This document shows, piece by piece, positions 47,581 to 59,967 of a DNA stretch of 64,000 bases. Within the stretch, counting starts at the first letter, position 1, and each line of letters starts with the position of its first letter. The DNA is from Holacanthus passer (Eukaryota > Chordata > Actinopteri > Pomacanthidae): positions 8,422,501 to 8,486,500 of the forward strand of contig JAFREQ010000012.1 of the NCBI GenBank assembly GCA_025331565.1, given 5' to 3'. Made by a program: the position numbers and the translations under genes. The notes under the pieces are model-generated. The model ran no database searches and was not told the DNA's origin. It saw nothing but the letters and a program-made list of their open reading frames with translations.

Positions 47581-50500
47581 AGCAGGGTCGTAAAATCATC
47601 TGTAAAAATTTTGTTTTATTTGAATATTTAGAGAATAAATTAGAATTAATTCAGCTACTTTGTTGCCAACATTTTTTTGTTGGAAACAGGAGATTGGTAG
47701 TGACAACAACTGGTACATAAAACAAGAATTATTGATATCAATATCACTTAAAGGACAAACAAGTAAACACAAAGATATTGCTGTCAGGTGTTACTAATAA
47801 TGTCTTTTAGTTATTATATTGGGAAAAATTCTCATCTATGCAGTGGAACCTAAAACACACCCACCCACATTGAAAAAGTATATGAGTCGTAGAGATCTAG
47901 AGAGTTCGGACTGTAGTGTAATGTTTAAGTAGGAGTTAGGGTGAGTGGTCTTTTGGGGGGACCTGGACTGACTTTTTCTGAACTCCCAGCTATGGACTTG
48001 GCTGGGACGCTTTGTGATTTTTCATCACAAGGTCTTTCTGTGAAATCTTTGATGTTGTGTGTTATCTCTATCAGAGTCCTTTTTCAACTAAGAATGGCTG
48101 CAGTGGTTTCCAGCAGGTTTTGGTGTGGGGTGACGCCCACGAGAGCAGATTGTGCCTGAGTGGTCCGATATCTCCTTTTTGTACCTGGAACCACCAACCA
48201 CAGTTACAGTCTGTTGCTTCGCAGTTATCAGAACAAAACAGGAGGTTCTTAGCAACTATGCAACTATTATGAAAGAAGTAAAACACTTTGTAGCAGAGAA
48301 CTCATCAATAACGTGATCATTTGCTGCAGTTTGTCTATTTCATTTGGTATTAAAACGTACAAGATTTTTAAACATACTGTTCTCTTCCTTCGCTGGGGAC
48401 TGACTGTTGTCTGTGTGATCTTATGGTTATGAAACATTTTTCTGTAGCTCCAAAGATAAGTTGTTGTCGCGCGAGAGCACTGATTGAATGAGAAATCGCT
48501 GCCAGCAATACATTTGGTCAAATATGTTTCTAGTCATAACACATGCAAATTGAAAGTACCGATGACGTGGTAACAGGTTTTGCGATATAAGTCGTCTCTG
48601 GATTTAGTTGGATCTAAAATGGAATAAAAGATCTATATAATTCATCATCATCGGATCATTTTGAGCTGATGATAAGATTTGTATGCCTTGGATTTATTAG
48701 TATATGTTTGCATGTTATCTATGTGAACCAGAAAAAAAAGAAACCTTTGTGCCATGTAAGACAACATTATCCAACAGCTCTGCAATGAATTGAAATGAAA
48801 TGAAACTATATTAAACTTTCTGCTCAATCACATTCAAGCAGTATTCACACTAATCACAAACATTAACAAATACCTCATGGAGTTAATGAGATATTCTGGT
48901 GATTGTATTAAGTCTTGCTCTGCCAAGACGTCCTCTGGCTTCAATGCATTTTATTTTCTAAAGATGTTAGTTTCCTTCCTCTCAGTATCCAGCTCTCCCC
49001 ATTCATAGCAGCCATAGTTAGTTTGTTTACTACCAGGTTAAAAAAAAAAAAAAAAAGTCAAAGCAACAACAAAAATGAAAAATGTTGTGATGGGAAAATG
49101 CCAACTATATAAATGATCAGTGCAAGTAATATTATATTATGATTCATCTAGTTTTAATTGCTTTTTCTTTTGCTTTGTTAGACAACCTTTCATTGACATT
49201 TGTCACATCCAGGACTCCAAAGGTGTCAGAGAGCTCCATGTAAACACGTCTGTGTGTATACATGTGATCGTGTGTACTTTTGTGTTTGTGTGTGTGAGTG
49301 TGACAGAGATTGGTGTGTAAGTCACACTGACCTGAAGCAACCAGGTGGAGCCTGCTGCTCCTTTTTTTTTTAAAGGAGAGGCAAAGAATACAATCACTGA
49401 CAGACGTAATTGTTGCTTTTTAGAGGTCTCTTTATAAAAAATATTGTCAAAGGCTCAGTGATTTCTGCCTTGAGGGGTGTTTTCAGGTCAAACTGCTCCA
49501 AGTGTTTGTTATTGAATCTGTTATTCAATGCTTCATGCTTTCTGACATCAGAGGGTTTTGGGCGAGACCTTTGACTTTCAGGGTTCGCTCAAAAATTAAT
49601 ACGTTGGCAAATCTACAGTATGACTGCAGTGTCACACTTTGTAAAAATCTCTTTAGCAATAGAAGCACTTCCCCATCCTCACATGTGATTCAGATTTGTT
49701 TTTTGGGATGTGCCTTTCGTTTTAGCAACCAAATCTAATCAGGACCACAGCCCTGATGAGACACACTGTAAATGTAAAAACAAAGTTCAACATAGATTCA
49801 ATATCCTCTAATATCCTCTAAAGTCTTGGATGGCTTCTTCTGTCTGTACTTTCTGGCACGAGGTGTAGAGTGTATGTTGCTGCCACCTTGTGGTCACCTG
49901 AAGGCTTGACCGTTTCACACAGGCCAGTGGGTCAAAGGAAGTGTTTTTTTCAAAATTCTTTTATTTGAATCTTCTTTGCAGTTTGACTTTTAATGCTCTT
50001 TACTAATATAATGTGTTAATTTTACAACCTGATGAACATAACTGTCTGGATGTCACTGAGTCCATCACCCAGCTCGATTCATCCAGGTATTTCTCAGCCA
50101 TTAAAAGTGCAACCCAGGTCACAATGCTGATACCAACCGAATCAGTTTTATCTCATCCTCCTGTTTCATCACAGCTCTGCTTCCTGCCCTGACTGACGCC
50201 TCCATGTTTAAAACCTGACTCCCCTCCACTCCCTGTCTCCCCTCTCTGCCACTGGTTATCGAGTCTTTCCATGAGGACATTTCCACACCCCTGCTGCCAA
50301 AACCCTCTTCACCATGTCAGTATACAAAACGGTCTTGGCTGTTCTGTACTCTTTACCCACCCCTGCAGCATCTAATATAATCCACTCATCATCAATATTA
50401 TTGCCTCATCACCAAGCCTTCAGTCCAGCACCAGACAAGACCTGACACACTTTTTATATTGGTAGTGATAAACATAGAAAGTTAAGTAGGAAGTGGATGT

Positions 50501-50985
50501 ATGTACCACTGGAAACTTAAATTATAAATAAACTGGTGATTTTTAAATTTAATGGTTATTGGATGACAATGACATTTTTTTTGCCATTTATCCTGGTAAA
50601 TCTAAACACAGAGTTGTCTGTTAGATTTTCATTTTGACACAATTGCTGGAAGAAGTACTTTTTCACAAGTAACAGTAGCAACATTATATCACAAAGAAAA
50701 AATGTTCTACCACGTTTAAATCCTGCATTCAAAATTTCACCTCAGTGTCATCGACAAAATGTTCATAACATATAAAAAAAACGCAGTGTTTATGCTTCCT
50801 TGTGAGAGTTAGATTCAGTAAGATTATTCTATCATATGATAGTTATTGCTTATGTCTTTACTGTATTTTAATTCAGCATATTTTGTTGTAGCTAGTGTTT
50901 GCAATTTAATCCACATCTTTTACAAACACGTTATAGGTTTTGTTTATGTCAAATCTAAATATGCAAAGTAACCATAGCTGTTAGA
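47581..50985. other. Non-coding stretch
   Basis: No gene is supported. Simple-sequence tracts include an A17 run near 49037. Candidate frames (for example 47941-48272, 49120-49320) have no domain or splice context. Confidence 0.35.
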
Positions 50986-50989
50986 TGTG

Positions 50990-51570
50990 TCAAGATTTAG
51001 GGGTTAGTTTCTAATTAGACCCAGGAGCGAGACACAGACGAGGGTGACTGAGTGAAAGGGACTTACGAAACAAAAGAAACTCCAGGATTTACAGGAAAAA
51101 CCAAAAAGGCAACTGAAAACAGGAAGTCCACGTGGAGCGGAGTTGCTTCAGTGGATGGAGGCTGCTAGGTGGGTGCTGAGGCTGGACGGCAGGGAACATG
51201 CAAGTAAAGATGAGGACAAAACACTAGAGACACTGGAGAAAAAGGGGACACTGGAAGACAAAAACACTGGAAACACGAATCACTGGAAAACGGGGAAAGA
51301 CAGGGAACACACAGAGCACTAGAAATAAGGGGCGACCTGGCAGCTCGCAAGAGAAGGAGAGGGCTATTTAAGCTGTCAGTCATTAGGTGGAATTGGGGAC
51401 AGCTGAGAGAATAGAGAGGGCCCCAGCACCTGAAGACCACTCCTCCAGCCACTGAAGCAAAGCCTGAACAAAAGACCAAACAATCCTAAAGCAAAAACAC
51501 TGGAGTATAAAACATAAAATACACTGAAAATAAACTAGTAAAAACACAAGAGTCCCAAACCATGACAAGA
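50990..51570. repeat. Dispersed repeat, copy B
   Basis: Direct-orientation partner of copy A (35885-36425). The ends TGTCAAGATTTAGGGG and, on the other strand, TGTCATGGTTTGGG form an imperfect terminal inverted repeat of about 15 bases, suggesting a non-autonomous DNA element. Confidence 0.6.
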
Positions 51571-51873
51571 TGAATGTAGTGGAGTAAAAAGTACAATAAT
51601 TGCCCCTGGAGTAGAAGTAGCATATATTTAAAGTAGCATAAAATTGAAAGTACCTCATTTTTTGTGAGTAAACCTAGTTGGCTGCTGTCATCACTGGCAC
51701 ATATAGGACTAAATGAAGAAATAAATGTGGTTGTTAAATGCAGAAGATGTAGACTGAGCACCACTGATAAAGACGTGCATCCTGCCCTCCAGTGGTGGAA
51801 GGAGTCACACACAGACTCTCTGTGAGCTATGACGTAACGCTCTGTGGAAAACCAGAGGATTGATGAAAAGCCT

Positions 51874-51879
51874 TTATTG
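51874..51879 (-). terminator. spaca6: Candidate spaca6 polyadenylation signal
   Basis: AATAAA on the minus strand (GCAATAAAGG context), 246 bases after the proposed stop codon. Confidence 0.5.
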
Positions 51880-52124
51880 CACTATTCTCCCAATTCTCCG
51901 AATCCTAAATCTTCATCTCCATCTGCTTGTTCAACATGACTTGTTTGCTGTGGTGCTGATGACAAGAACACAGCCCTGCAATAGAGAAAGAAAAATTGGG
52001 AGATGTGACACCAACTCATATATATTCCCGTGCTCGGGGCACCACAGGAAACTCACAGGAAAGGAGTGCGTTTATAAGTTTCTCTGCTGTTTATGTCTCA
52101 TATCATGCAAATAATGGCTTTGTT

Positions 52125-53947
52125 TTACCCCAGGGAGAGGAACAGCAGCAGAAGCAAAACAGTTAAACAGGCGGTGAGGAGTAGTGGTGAGGGGAGGGGG
52201 GACTGGGGAGGACCACCAGGCGCAGGGAGTAACCGCCCTCCTGGGAGCAGAGACAGGTCGAATATCTCCTGCAGCTCTGTGTGGCCTGCCACAACCTGGG
52301 GGGTCACTTAGACAGAGATGGAGAGAGAGAGAATGCAGAGGAGAGTTTGAACTCACATTAAGGACAGAAAGTGAAAGATAAAGGCGAAGGAATAGAAAGA
52401 GTGAGTTTGCTGAGGGAAAAAAATCCAATTTGTTTCCTATGACATTTTGTTATGCATCTTTTTTTCAATTAGGAAATACAGCAAAGAATAGGTACTTATA
52501 CACACACATACTTTGGTGTAAAGCTGTAGTAAATATTCATCTCTTGTATCCATTTATCTCATGAGCACATCTGATAAGATAAATAAAATAAAATCTGTAC
52601 ACATTACACCAAACCAATATGATTAATATTTTATCTCATGATCTGGATGATTTCCACATTCCTTCAAATATTTAAACGATGAAAACAAACCCTAATCATT
52701 ATTTTACTTCACATGCCAACATGCTGCATCTATATCTTCCAAGCGTGTTCTCCTCTTGACTGTGAAGGAGCTGTTTTGTTTCCCAGTACGAATTAAGATC
52801 TGTATCAATCACCGTATCCAGTTCTTTCTCCAGAAAGTGGTGTATCTCGTTACCTGTGAGATGGTAGTAGAGTCTGACAATGGAGCGTTGGCCTGAGTAG
52901 ATCTCACACTGGTAGGTGCCCTGATGCTGCGAGCTGGTTGATGGGATGGAATAGAGCGTGTCCACCCCCACGGTCACTTCTTGAAACTGATCCACCTGCT
53001 GGGTTTTCACCTGTCCAGGAATACATTTTTACAAATACTGCAGGCAGGAATTGTTTATGTTATTCTGCACAGACGCAAAGACAGATTTAATATGACTAGA
53101 AAAAGTAGATTTAAAGGAATAGTTTGCTAATTAAAGCTGGAATTTAGGACTTTTACATATAAAGGAACGTTTTATACATTCATGCCCTTGCCAGTCGAGT
53201 TCACTCAGTGCTGATTGAGCCTATCACCAACCTTTAAATCTCTCTGTATTTTGCATTATACCAGAGTTTTAAAGCTGGTCTCTATGGTGTCATAAGTAGC
53301 GTTTGTGTAATTACCCTCACTGCCAGCAGGGGGAGAGAAAAGATCCGCACTGCAGTTTGAAATTTCAAAGTTAGATGAAAAGATGGATACCGTTCTCGTA
53401 TCTGTATGTTGAATAAGAAGCTACAGCCAGCAGCCTGGTAGCTTAGTTTAGCATAGCATAAAAACTTAACTGGAGGAAACAGGCAGCCAAGCTTTGTCCA
53501 AACGTAACAAAATCCACCTACCAGCACCTCTAAGCTAATTAACATGTTATATATAATTTCTGTAAACTGCACGAAACCCAAATATGAAAATTACAATATT
53601 GTGGTAGTGCTTGAATATTTCTTTGCAGTGACCTCCCACAGTCTCTGCTTGTTGCACCTGGTCACTGCACCCAGCAAAGAAATAGTTCCATCCATTAACG
53701 TATGTATTTCTGTGCTAACATTTATTGTCTGGGTAGGAGCAGGGTTTATGTATTATGCAGTGACCCTGAATGGTTCACCAGATACCAAACATACCTCCTC
53801 TGCAAACCTCCAGATCACCTTGATATCATTTGGTAAGTGAAATGGCACGACGCACCACATTCGGCTCCTGCTGTTCTCTGTGGCTTTAATTTCTTTAACT
53901 GAAATAAACATATAGCCACCCACATGCACACAGGCAGACACACACAA

Positions 53948-53979
<32 letters not shown>

Positions 53980-55673
53980 AGATAACATTCACAGGGGGGC
54001 AGCTCTTGCAGTCTGAGCCCTCCTTAATGATAATACTTAAGCCCAGTCTCTGAGGAGTGGAGTAAAAGTGATGATATGCTAAACAGTGGCTCTGCTGTAC
54101 AGGGTTGATACGAATACCATCGTGTGTGGGAGTCAACTGTCACCTTGCATAAAGAAGCCAAGGACTTAAAGAGTACCTTGGGGGCTCTGTGCAAAAGATA
54201 TAATGTGTGGAAATAAAACCTTGCCTCGGTCTCTTTTTCAAATCCAGACTTTCTGCTAAGAGCATTTCAAGGATCAAAAGCGGAGCATTTAAAGGATCAA
54301 GAGTGGATGCTTATGAAAGTGAAAATATAGTTATGTAAGGACGTGTCAAGTCTGGATTAGTACACCCTTTTTTCCTATTTGAAAATTGTGATGTAACAGT
54401 ATCAGTAATCCAATATGTTGGACAGATTATTTATACTCACCTGGACAGTCGAGAGGGAATTCACAGGAGTCGTACTGGCAGGTAATACAGTTGTATACCG
54501 CATCTGCACTCTGGAAACCTGACGGGCGCATGACATTAATACTGAGACGTAGATTAAGATATTCTGTTTCTAATGGTAGGAATTATGATATTGAAGAGAC
54601 AAAAACGAATAAAGACACTAACCACATGGAGGGAAACATCCAGAGACTGTGAAAACAAAGATAGTTCATTAATATTGCTACATTTCATTGAATAACATAT
54701 TTATCTTTATGGCTTGATTTCGTGGCAACAAGTATGACTCAGTTCAACCTGACTGCTTCCTTTCCTCTCCACAGTATTTGAAAGGCTGTAATAACGTAAC
54801 TAGCTTATTACAGAGACAGTGCAGAGATCAGAGGGAGCTGTAATGACCTAATGTGGGCCTCACTATAGATGAAAAGATGAAGGAAAAGGGGAAGAGACCA
54901 TGTCTCACCTCTAGGCAGTTTGGAGGCAGCTGCGATGAAATTGTCTGCCGCTGTCTGCAGCCTTTCCTCATACACTGTGTCTGATGGATGGAGAGGAGGA
55001 GGAGGAGGAGGAGGAGGAGGAGGAGGAAGACAGAAATATTTGGCTCAACACATCCTGGTGAATTGTGTGCTTTAGGGCATCATTTTGAAATATCTCATTT
55101 CTAACTCCCCTCCATTTCTGACCGTACTTAATTCTGATGCTGTAAAGACTCATTTGCTTGTGCGGTTATGTATCTGTCAGAGCAGCTGTTTAACTACCGT
55201 TATTCAGCTTTTTGTCGAACTCTTCTACCATGGGAAGGATCTCTGCATTCAGAATCTCTTTCAGCCGCTTCTCATAGCCTTCACCTTGACAAAGGACATA
55301 TATCACACAAGTTTCAGCCAACTTCCTCAATGTATACACTTACATAAGCTACCACTCATTGTTGTTTAGAGCTGCTTTACTATCTGAATGCATTTTATTG
55401 CACTTGCTTTGAAGAAAAAAATGATGAAATCTTATATAAAAAAAAGAATTTTTCCGCACCCACTCTGCCAGCCTCAATTACTCCCTCGTTGTTGTTGAAA
55501 AGGCGGTCCAGCTTCCTGAAGCAGGCGTCAACATTTCTAATGTTGTGCTCAGTCAAAATGTGACCCCAGCACAGGCGGAGACTGTCTTGCACATCAACGA
55601 AACACTGATAGCAGCTTCGAGAGGTGCCGAACAGCACGCTAACACACACGAGCACCAAAGCAGATGTGCACAT
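52125..55673 (-). CDS. spaca6: SPACA6-like sperm-egg fusion protein, eight exons
   Basis: Sperm membrane protein of the IZUMO/SPACA6 type needed for gamete fusion. Exons (minus strand) 55673-55460, 55284-55198, 54980-54909, 54646-54623, 54518-54441, 53898-53795, 53010-52854 and 52306-52125 join with consistent phases to 305 codons plus a stop. A signal peptide of about 20 residues precedes CYQC (21-24), then a helical region, CFPPC (128-132) and CITC (143-146): the paired CXXC pattern of this family. An Ig domain follows, with Cys174, Trp188 and Cys228 (GTYQC). A hydrophobic segment at 287-304 ends one residue before the stop, leaving almost no cytoplasmic tail. Identification rests on the fold pattern and on position next to has1 and mir-125a. 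Exon 1's donor (GTGG|GTGCGG) is the weakest junction. A GGG|GTAAAA donor overlapping the stop could add a tail exon. Confidence 0.8.
53385..53650. repeat. Interspersed repeat in spaca6 intron 6
   Basis: The run AGCTTAGTTTAGCATAGCAT, then GGAGGAAACAGGCAGCC, TTTGTCCAAACGTAACAAAA and CACCTACCAGCACCTCTAAG, followed by TAATTAACATGTTATAT, resembles a repeat abundant in percomorph fish. It lies wholly within the intron between exons 6 and 7. Confidence 0.55.
53945..53975. repeat. (CA)n microsatellite
   Basis: Interrupted CA tract in the same spaca6 intron side, upstream of exon 6. Confidence 0.85.
54991..55028. repeat. (GGA)n microsatellite forming a spaca6 splice tract
   Basis: About 11 GGA units. 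On the minus strand it reads (CCT)n and ends ten bases before the spaca6 exon 3 acceptor, so it serves as that intron's polypyrimidine tract. Confidence 0.85.
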
Positions 55674-55674
55674 T

Positions 55675-57560
55675 TTTCAGCATCAAACTCAAACAAAGGT
55701 CTGTGCATGAACTGTTTTTCTTCAAACCCTGGTCTCGTAGTGACAACAGACTCCAAGGTTTTAATTTAAAATCAAAGCCTTGAATATGGATTGTATGTGC
55801 ATATGCCTCATGAGATTAAAAGAAAGATTTTAAAAGTGTCCTGCTCGTGTTTCCTCAACATGCTTGGGTTTGAGGGGAGAGCATCGCAGACTCCCCTCTT
55901 CACTTCCCTCCATTCTATTGTCTCTAGTCCCCATTTCCTGCTGCCTCAATGCACCAGTTTTACTGCAGAGCACAGAGATGGAGCGAGCCAAGGAGGGAGG
56001 CGGCGGCGAGGGGGGAGAGGGGCAGATGAAGAGGGAGTTAAATGCTTATGTACGTGGAGGGATAAAGTGGAAAGCGTGTCGGCAAAGAAAACCCAAGAGA
56101 AATATATAAAGAATGAAAGTGGTGAGACGGAGAATGAAAGCCAAAAAAAAAAAAAAAAGGAACAACGGGGTCAAGGAAAATCAATAGAACAGTGAGGGAC
56201 GAGAAAGAGAAAGTGTTTTCTCATTCTTGCTGGTGGAGTTAAGGAAATTCCAAAAGTAGCAAAGAATGTTGGAGAAGAGATAAAATGAAGTGAGGAGAAA
56301 CAAAGAGAAGAGAGAAGGGAAAGGTGGGTGCAAGAGGTAAGAGAGGACACAGTGACAGAGAGAGGCAGAGAAAGAGGAAGAGGGAGCGGGACTACAAATC
56401 AAGTCGACTGCCTCATCACATCCTGTATCCCCCACTCGTCTCCCATCCTCCTCCTCACCCCCCCCCCCCCCTCCCCTCCCCGCACCCCCTCTTCTCCCTG
56501 GTCCCTCACTCCCGGTGCATCTCCATGGCAACCAGACAGGGTGCCTAATACATGAACTTAATATATTTTCAGTGGCAGGGTGAGCTGGGTACTAATGCAT
56601 TCATCTGTCTCCACACAGACAAGCCAATCAATATTAGGCAAGAGTCTGCTCCAGGACTGCCAAAGTCAGATAGCTAGTCAGGCTGGGCTCGACATGGAAA
56701 ATCCCAAATATACACTCTCTCTCTATGTGTGTTTGTGTGTATGTGTGTTTGAGCACATTTAATTGTCTCTGTTTGTATAAAGCATGTGTTGTGACAAGGC
56801 AGTTGGATAATATTATCTCATACACATCCAGAGCATAAAAATCTGCTCCATTCACAGCTTTATAAAATTTCTAGATGTAAAAAGATATACTTTATATTTA
56901 CGTGGAGGAATTACAAAAGGGAATAATCTTCACAAGATGTTGTCACTTTATATTCAAGGACTGGCACTTCATGTAAAAATGGAGCCATTTGCTTCTGTCT
57001 AAGAAAGAAAGCAAAACTGAGAGATTGCAAGTTTAACATCTGTGGAGTTTCTTGAGTGTCAGACACAAAGACGTGTTTTTTCATGAATTCACACATCACG
57101 ACAACCTTTTTTTTTTGTTTGCCGTATTTTATTAACACACAGGGGTAAAAAAACAACTTTTCCAGTAAAATATACAAGACGGTGCTCAGAAACATGTACG
57201 TGATGCATGATATGACTCCACTGACTTTTAAAGGCGACATAAATGACGGGGTCACAACCCTCGGCTGTCTTCTCATTGGCCCCCATTGAGGGCTATAACA
57301 CAAAGCCAGCCAATAGGGTTGGCCCCCTGAGAGTGTCTGTGCTGCAGGAGGAGGGGTCTTCTTCTACCTGTCCAACCTGACCAGTCTGGATCATGACAGG
57401 TAAACATGTACTAAAGAGACAGCTGGAGATACATCAGAGCCAGAAGAAAACACGACGCTGTGTCATCTGAGTTTTCTTGTGTTTAAAGGAAGCATCAAAC
57501 ATTGAAACACAACTTCTGGAGAGTAAAATGTTCGTTGTGTCCTGGACGTTGAAACTGAAT
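55675..57560. other. Spacer between spaca6 and mir-125a
   Basis: It contains purine-rich and C-rich low-complexity tracts (C12 near 56459). A cluster of CCAAT-type boxes at 57280-57330 (ATTGGCC, CCAATAGG) with a TATAAC-like word may be a promoter. No coding gene is supported. Confidence 0.4.
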
Positions 57561-57563
57561 GCA

Positions 57564-57632
57564 GCCCTGTTCCCGAGGACCTCACCTGTGACCTGCTTTG
57601 ACCTCACAGGTTAAGGGTCTCAGGGACAGAGG
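57564..57632 (-). ncRNA. mir125a: mir-125a microRNA precursor
   Basis: The minus strand carries TCCCTGAGACCCTTAACCTG plus TGA at 57626-57604, matching the vertebrate miR-125a-5p sequence as I recall it from zebrafish (the human form has one extra T). After a loop of about 14 bases (GGTCAAAGCAGGTC) the 3' arm ACAGGTGAGGTCCTCGGGAA (57589-57570) pairs back and corresponds to miR-125a-3p. The arms form a stem of over 20 pairs, with perfect ACCTGTGA/TCACAGGT next to the loop. It is on the same strand as spaca6, 1.9 kb upstream of its start codon, as in mammals where miR-125a lies within the SPACA6 transcription unit. The expected partners let-7 and miR-99 were not found on either strand up to 64 kb. 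Confidence 0.95.
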
Positions 57633-58503
57633 GGCATACTGTGAAATGACAATACATGGGGAGGGGTTTGAATACAGAGCAATTTCATCCGAATTAAATC
57701 TTTTAATGTACAGAAAAACAACGCTGAGATGAAACGTATTAAAAGAAAGAACCGCAGAGTCGCAGTACCGAGACAAAGACATGACCTCATCTGACATTTG
57801 GATCCTGCGGCACTGACCGGACTCCTGGTTTGCTGCAGAACAGAAGCAAAACCGATCAGTGCAATTAAAACACAATCATGACATACTCGTCTACGTTTCA
57901 TCCACGCTGATCTTTTACCTCGCAGTGCAGCAATGAGAGGCAAAGCAACATTTTTCACAGCAAGGCTCAAATAATCTCAGCAGTGCAGCAGTTGAGCACA
58001 TCGAGGAGGAGACACAATTAATTCAGGAGAAACAATTAATTTCAAACTGTTGTTAAATGTCATGGGCATTTTGAACATGATTTATTGAGCTAGCACTGAC
58101 AAATTACAGAGTCTAATTGCTGTTCGGAGCCCATGTGAGGTGAAAGGACTTTAAACATCAGCTTCATAAGTAGGTATGAAATATTAGTAGCAGAAGTTTA
58201 GTTCAAAACATAACTTACGCAGACATTTATCTTATGTTGGTCCGAACACTATCCCTTTACTCTATGTACGACACATAAACAGCAGCATCTTTGCCTGAAT
58301 CTTATGCTTCAAAGAAACAGATACTTATCTTAACGTCTTGAAAATTCCTGAGGTATGACTGTTTAATGTTTAAGAAAATTTATATAGAGTTACAGTCTAG
58401 ATGAATTATGGGGATATACAGTCCAAACGTTTATTATTACTACGTCACACCATGTTTTATCAATCCAATGTTAAGAGCTAGACAGGATCTTCTCACTTCT
58501 CAC

Positions 58504-58562
58504 CTCTAATTTTCGATGGTTATGAAGTCGGGACAAGGAGAGGGTATAAGACATGAATCCAC
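58504..58562 (-). ncRNA. Candidate exon of a mir-125a host transcript
   Basis: A 59-base segment bounded on the minus strand by ATTTCATTCACAG|GTGG and AATTAGAG|GTGAGA, both near-consensus. It could be an untranslated exon of the primary miRNA or of a long 5' UTR of spaca6. One frame is open but matches nothing I know. Splice-site evidence only. Confidence 0.35.
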
Positions 58563-59967
58563 CTGTGAATGAAATAAAATAGTGACACTTTAGACTCTGT
58601 CAAACTGTAACAATATCAAACTGTATCTTTTACAAATCCAAACATATCAAATTAAAATTTTCTGTATATTTTGGTGATGACAGAGAGAAAATTCATTGCG
58701 TAGAAAGATTAGAAGCCAATGCCACCCACTGGCAGACAGACAGAATGACACACACTGACTGGGGGAAGACTGAATTTGCTCATGTGTTGTGGAAAAGAGA
58801 AATTTGCACATTTTATGTCAGGGGAGCATGTTTTCATCATATAAAACACCTCAGTGTCAACGTGGGAAAAAGGTGCAAAACGCCTGCGTCACAAGCTGCA
58901 TCAAACTGAACTGCATTAATGCATATTATGTTTACCTACAGGTTGACTTCATGAGCCACAGGCCTCAAGATTTTGGAATACAGAGGTGTGATTTTCAGAT
59001 CATCTCAGTTAATGTCGCGTGTGACAGACATGGCAGCCGGATCAGACCACAGGGAATTGCAGACATTTGTCATAACTTCACCTAGAAATGAATTATGGAT
59101 TTGTCTGCAGAGGAGGTTGCGTTTTAGGTTTGTTTAAAACACTGTCATTCGTGTCAGTATCAACAAAACTGTGAAATAATTATGCCAAATCATGGAGCAC
59201 AACAGATATGGAAATTTCTGTGTTGAACACCTTCATGATAATTGCAGCAGGTGTAAATGCATATTGTACAACACTGCCAGTCATAACATTTAAATTGCTT
59301 GACAGCCAGTAATTTTACTAATTTACCTAGCTGACGTAAAAAAAAAGATGATGATACTGAGTTAAATTTCAAAAGTACTTTTTAAATATGACAATTACGA
59401 ATGATGTGTTAAAGGAACGTGACACTTAAAACAAAGCGAAAATCAAACAAGGAGCAACAGACATGACCTGTCGACAACACGCAGCCCAGACACTAACTGA
59501 GAGGCTTTCCAGCGAGTGCAAACACAGACAGAATGTCACAGTTATACTACAAATACATACAGCCTGAAGAGTGCACACATGCATGCACAAGCAGCAAAAC
59601 ATGACTGTTTTATTAACTGTCAAAGGAAAGGATGTGAAGAATTAGTGATGAAAAAGTTTCAGCTAAAAATGCATGCCAGCTCTGCATAAAAAATAAGCAT
59701 ACAATCCTTAATCCACATTTACCTTGTGAGTGAAAATGTTTGAAAAAAAAAAAGAAAAAGGCAATCACCTTACCACCAGCCTCTTCTTTTCTTTTCTTTC
59801 CCAGTCAGAGTGAGTCTGTGTTTCCTCTCTGCTCTCTCTCTCTGATGGTCTATGCCAGGGCCAGACAGAGAGCCCAGCGGCAGGTAGGTTACAGACAATA
59901 GTATTGATTCCATTATTCTGCTCTCTACCTACCTACCTACCTGACTAACATCCATACAGCTCCTCAC

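Noticed and set aside
52310..52428. A 53-base extra spaca6 exon with plausible splice sites (ending AAT|GTGAGT)
   Set aside because: Phase allows it, but using the acceptor CTAAG at 52307 instead gives a natural Ig G-strand (YHLTVTPQ) directly into the last exon, without a low-complexity Leu/Phe/Ser stretch inside the Ig domain.
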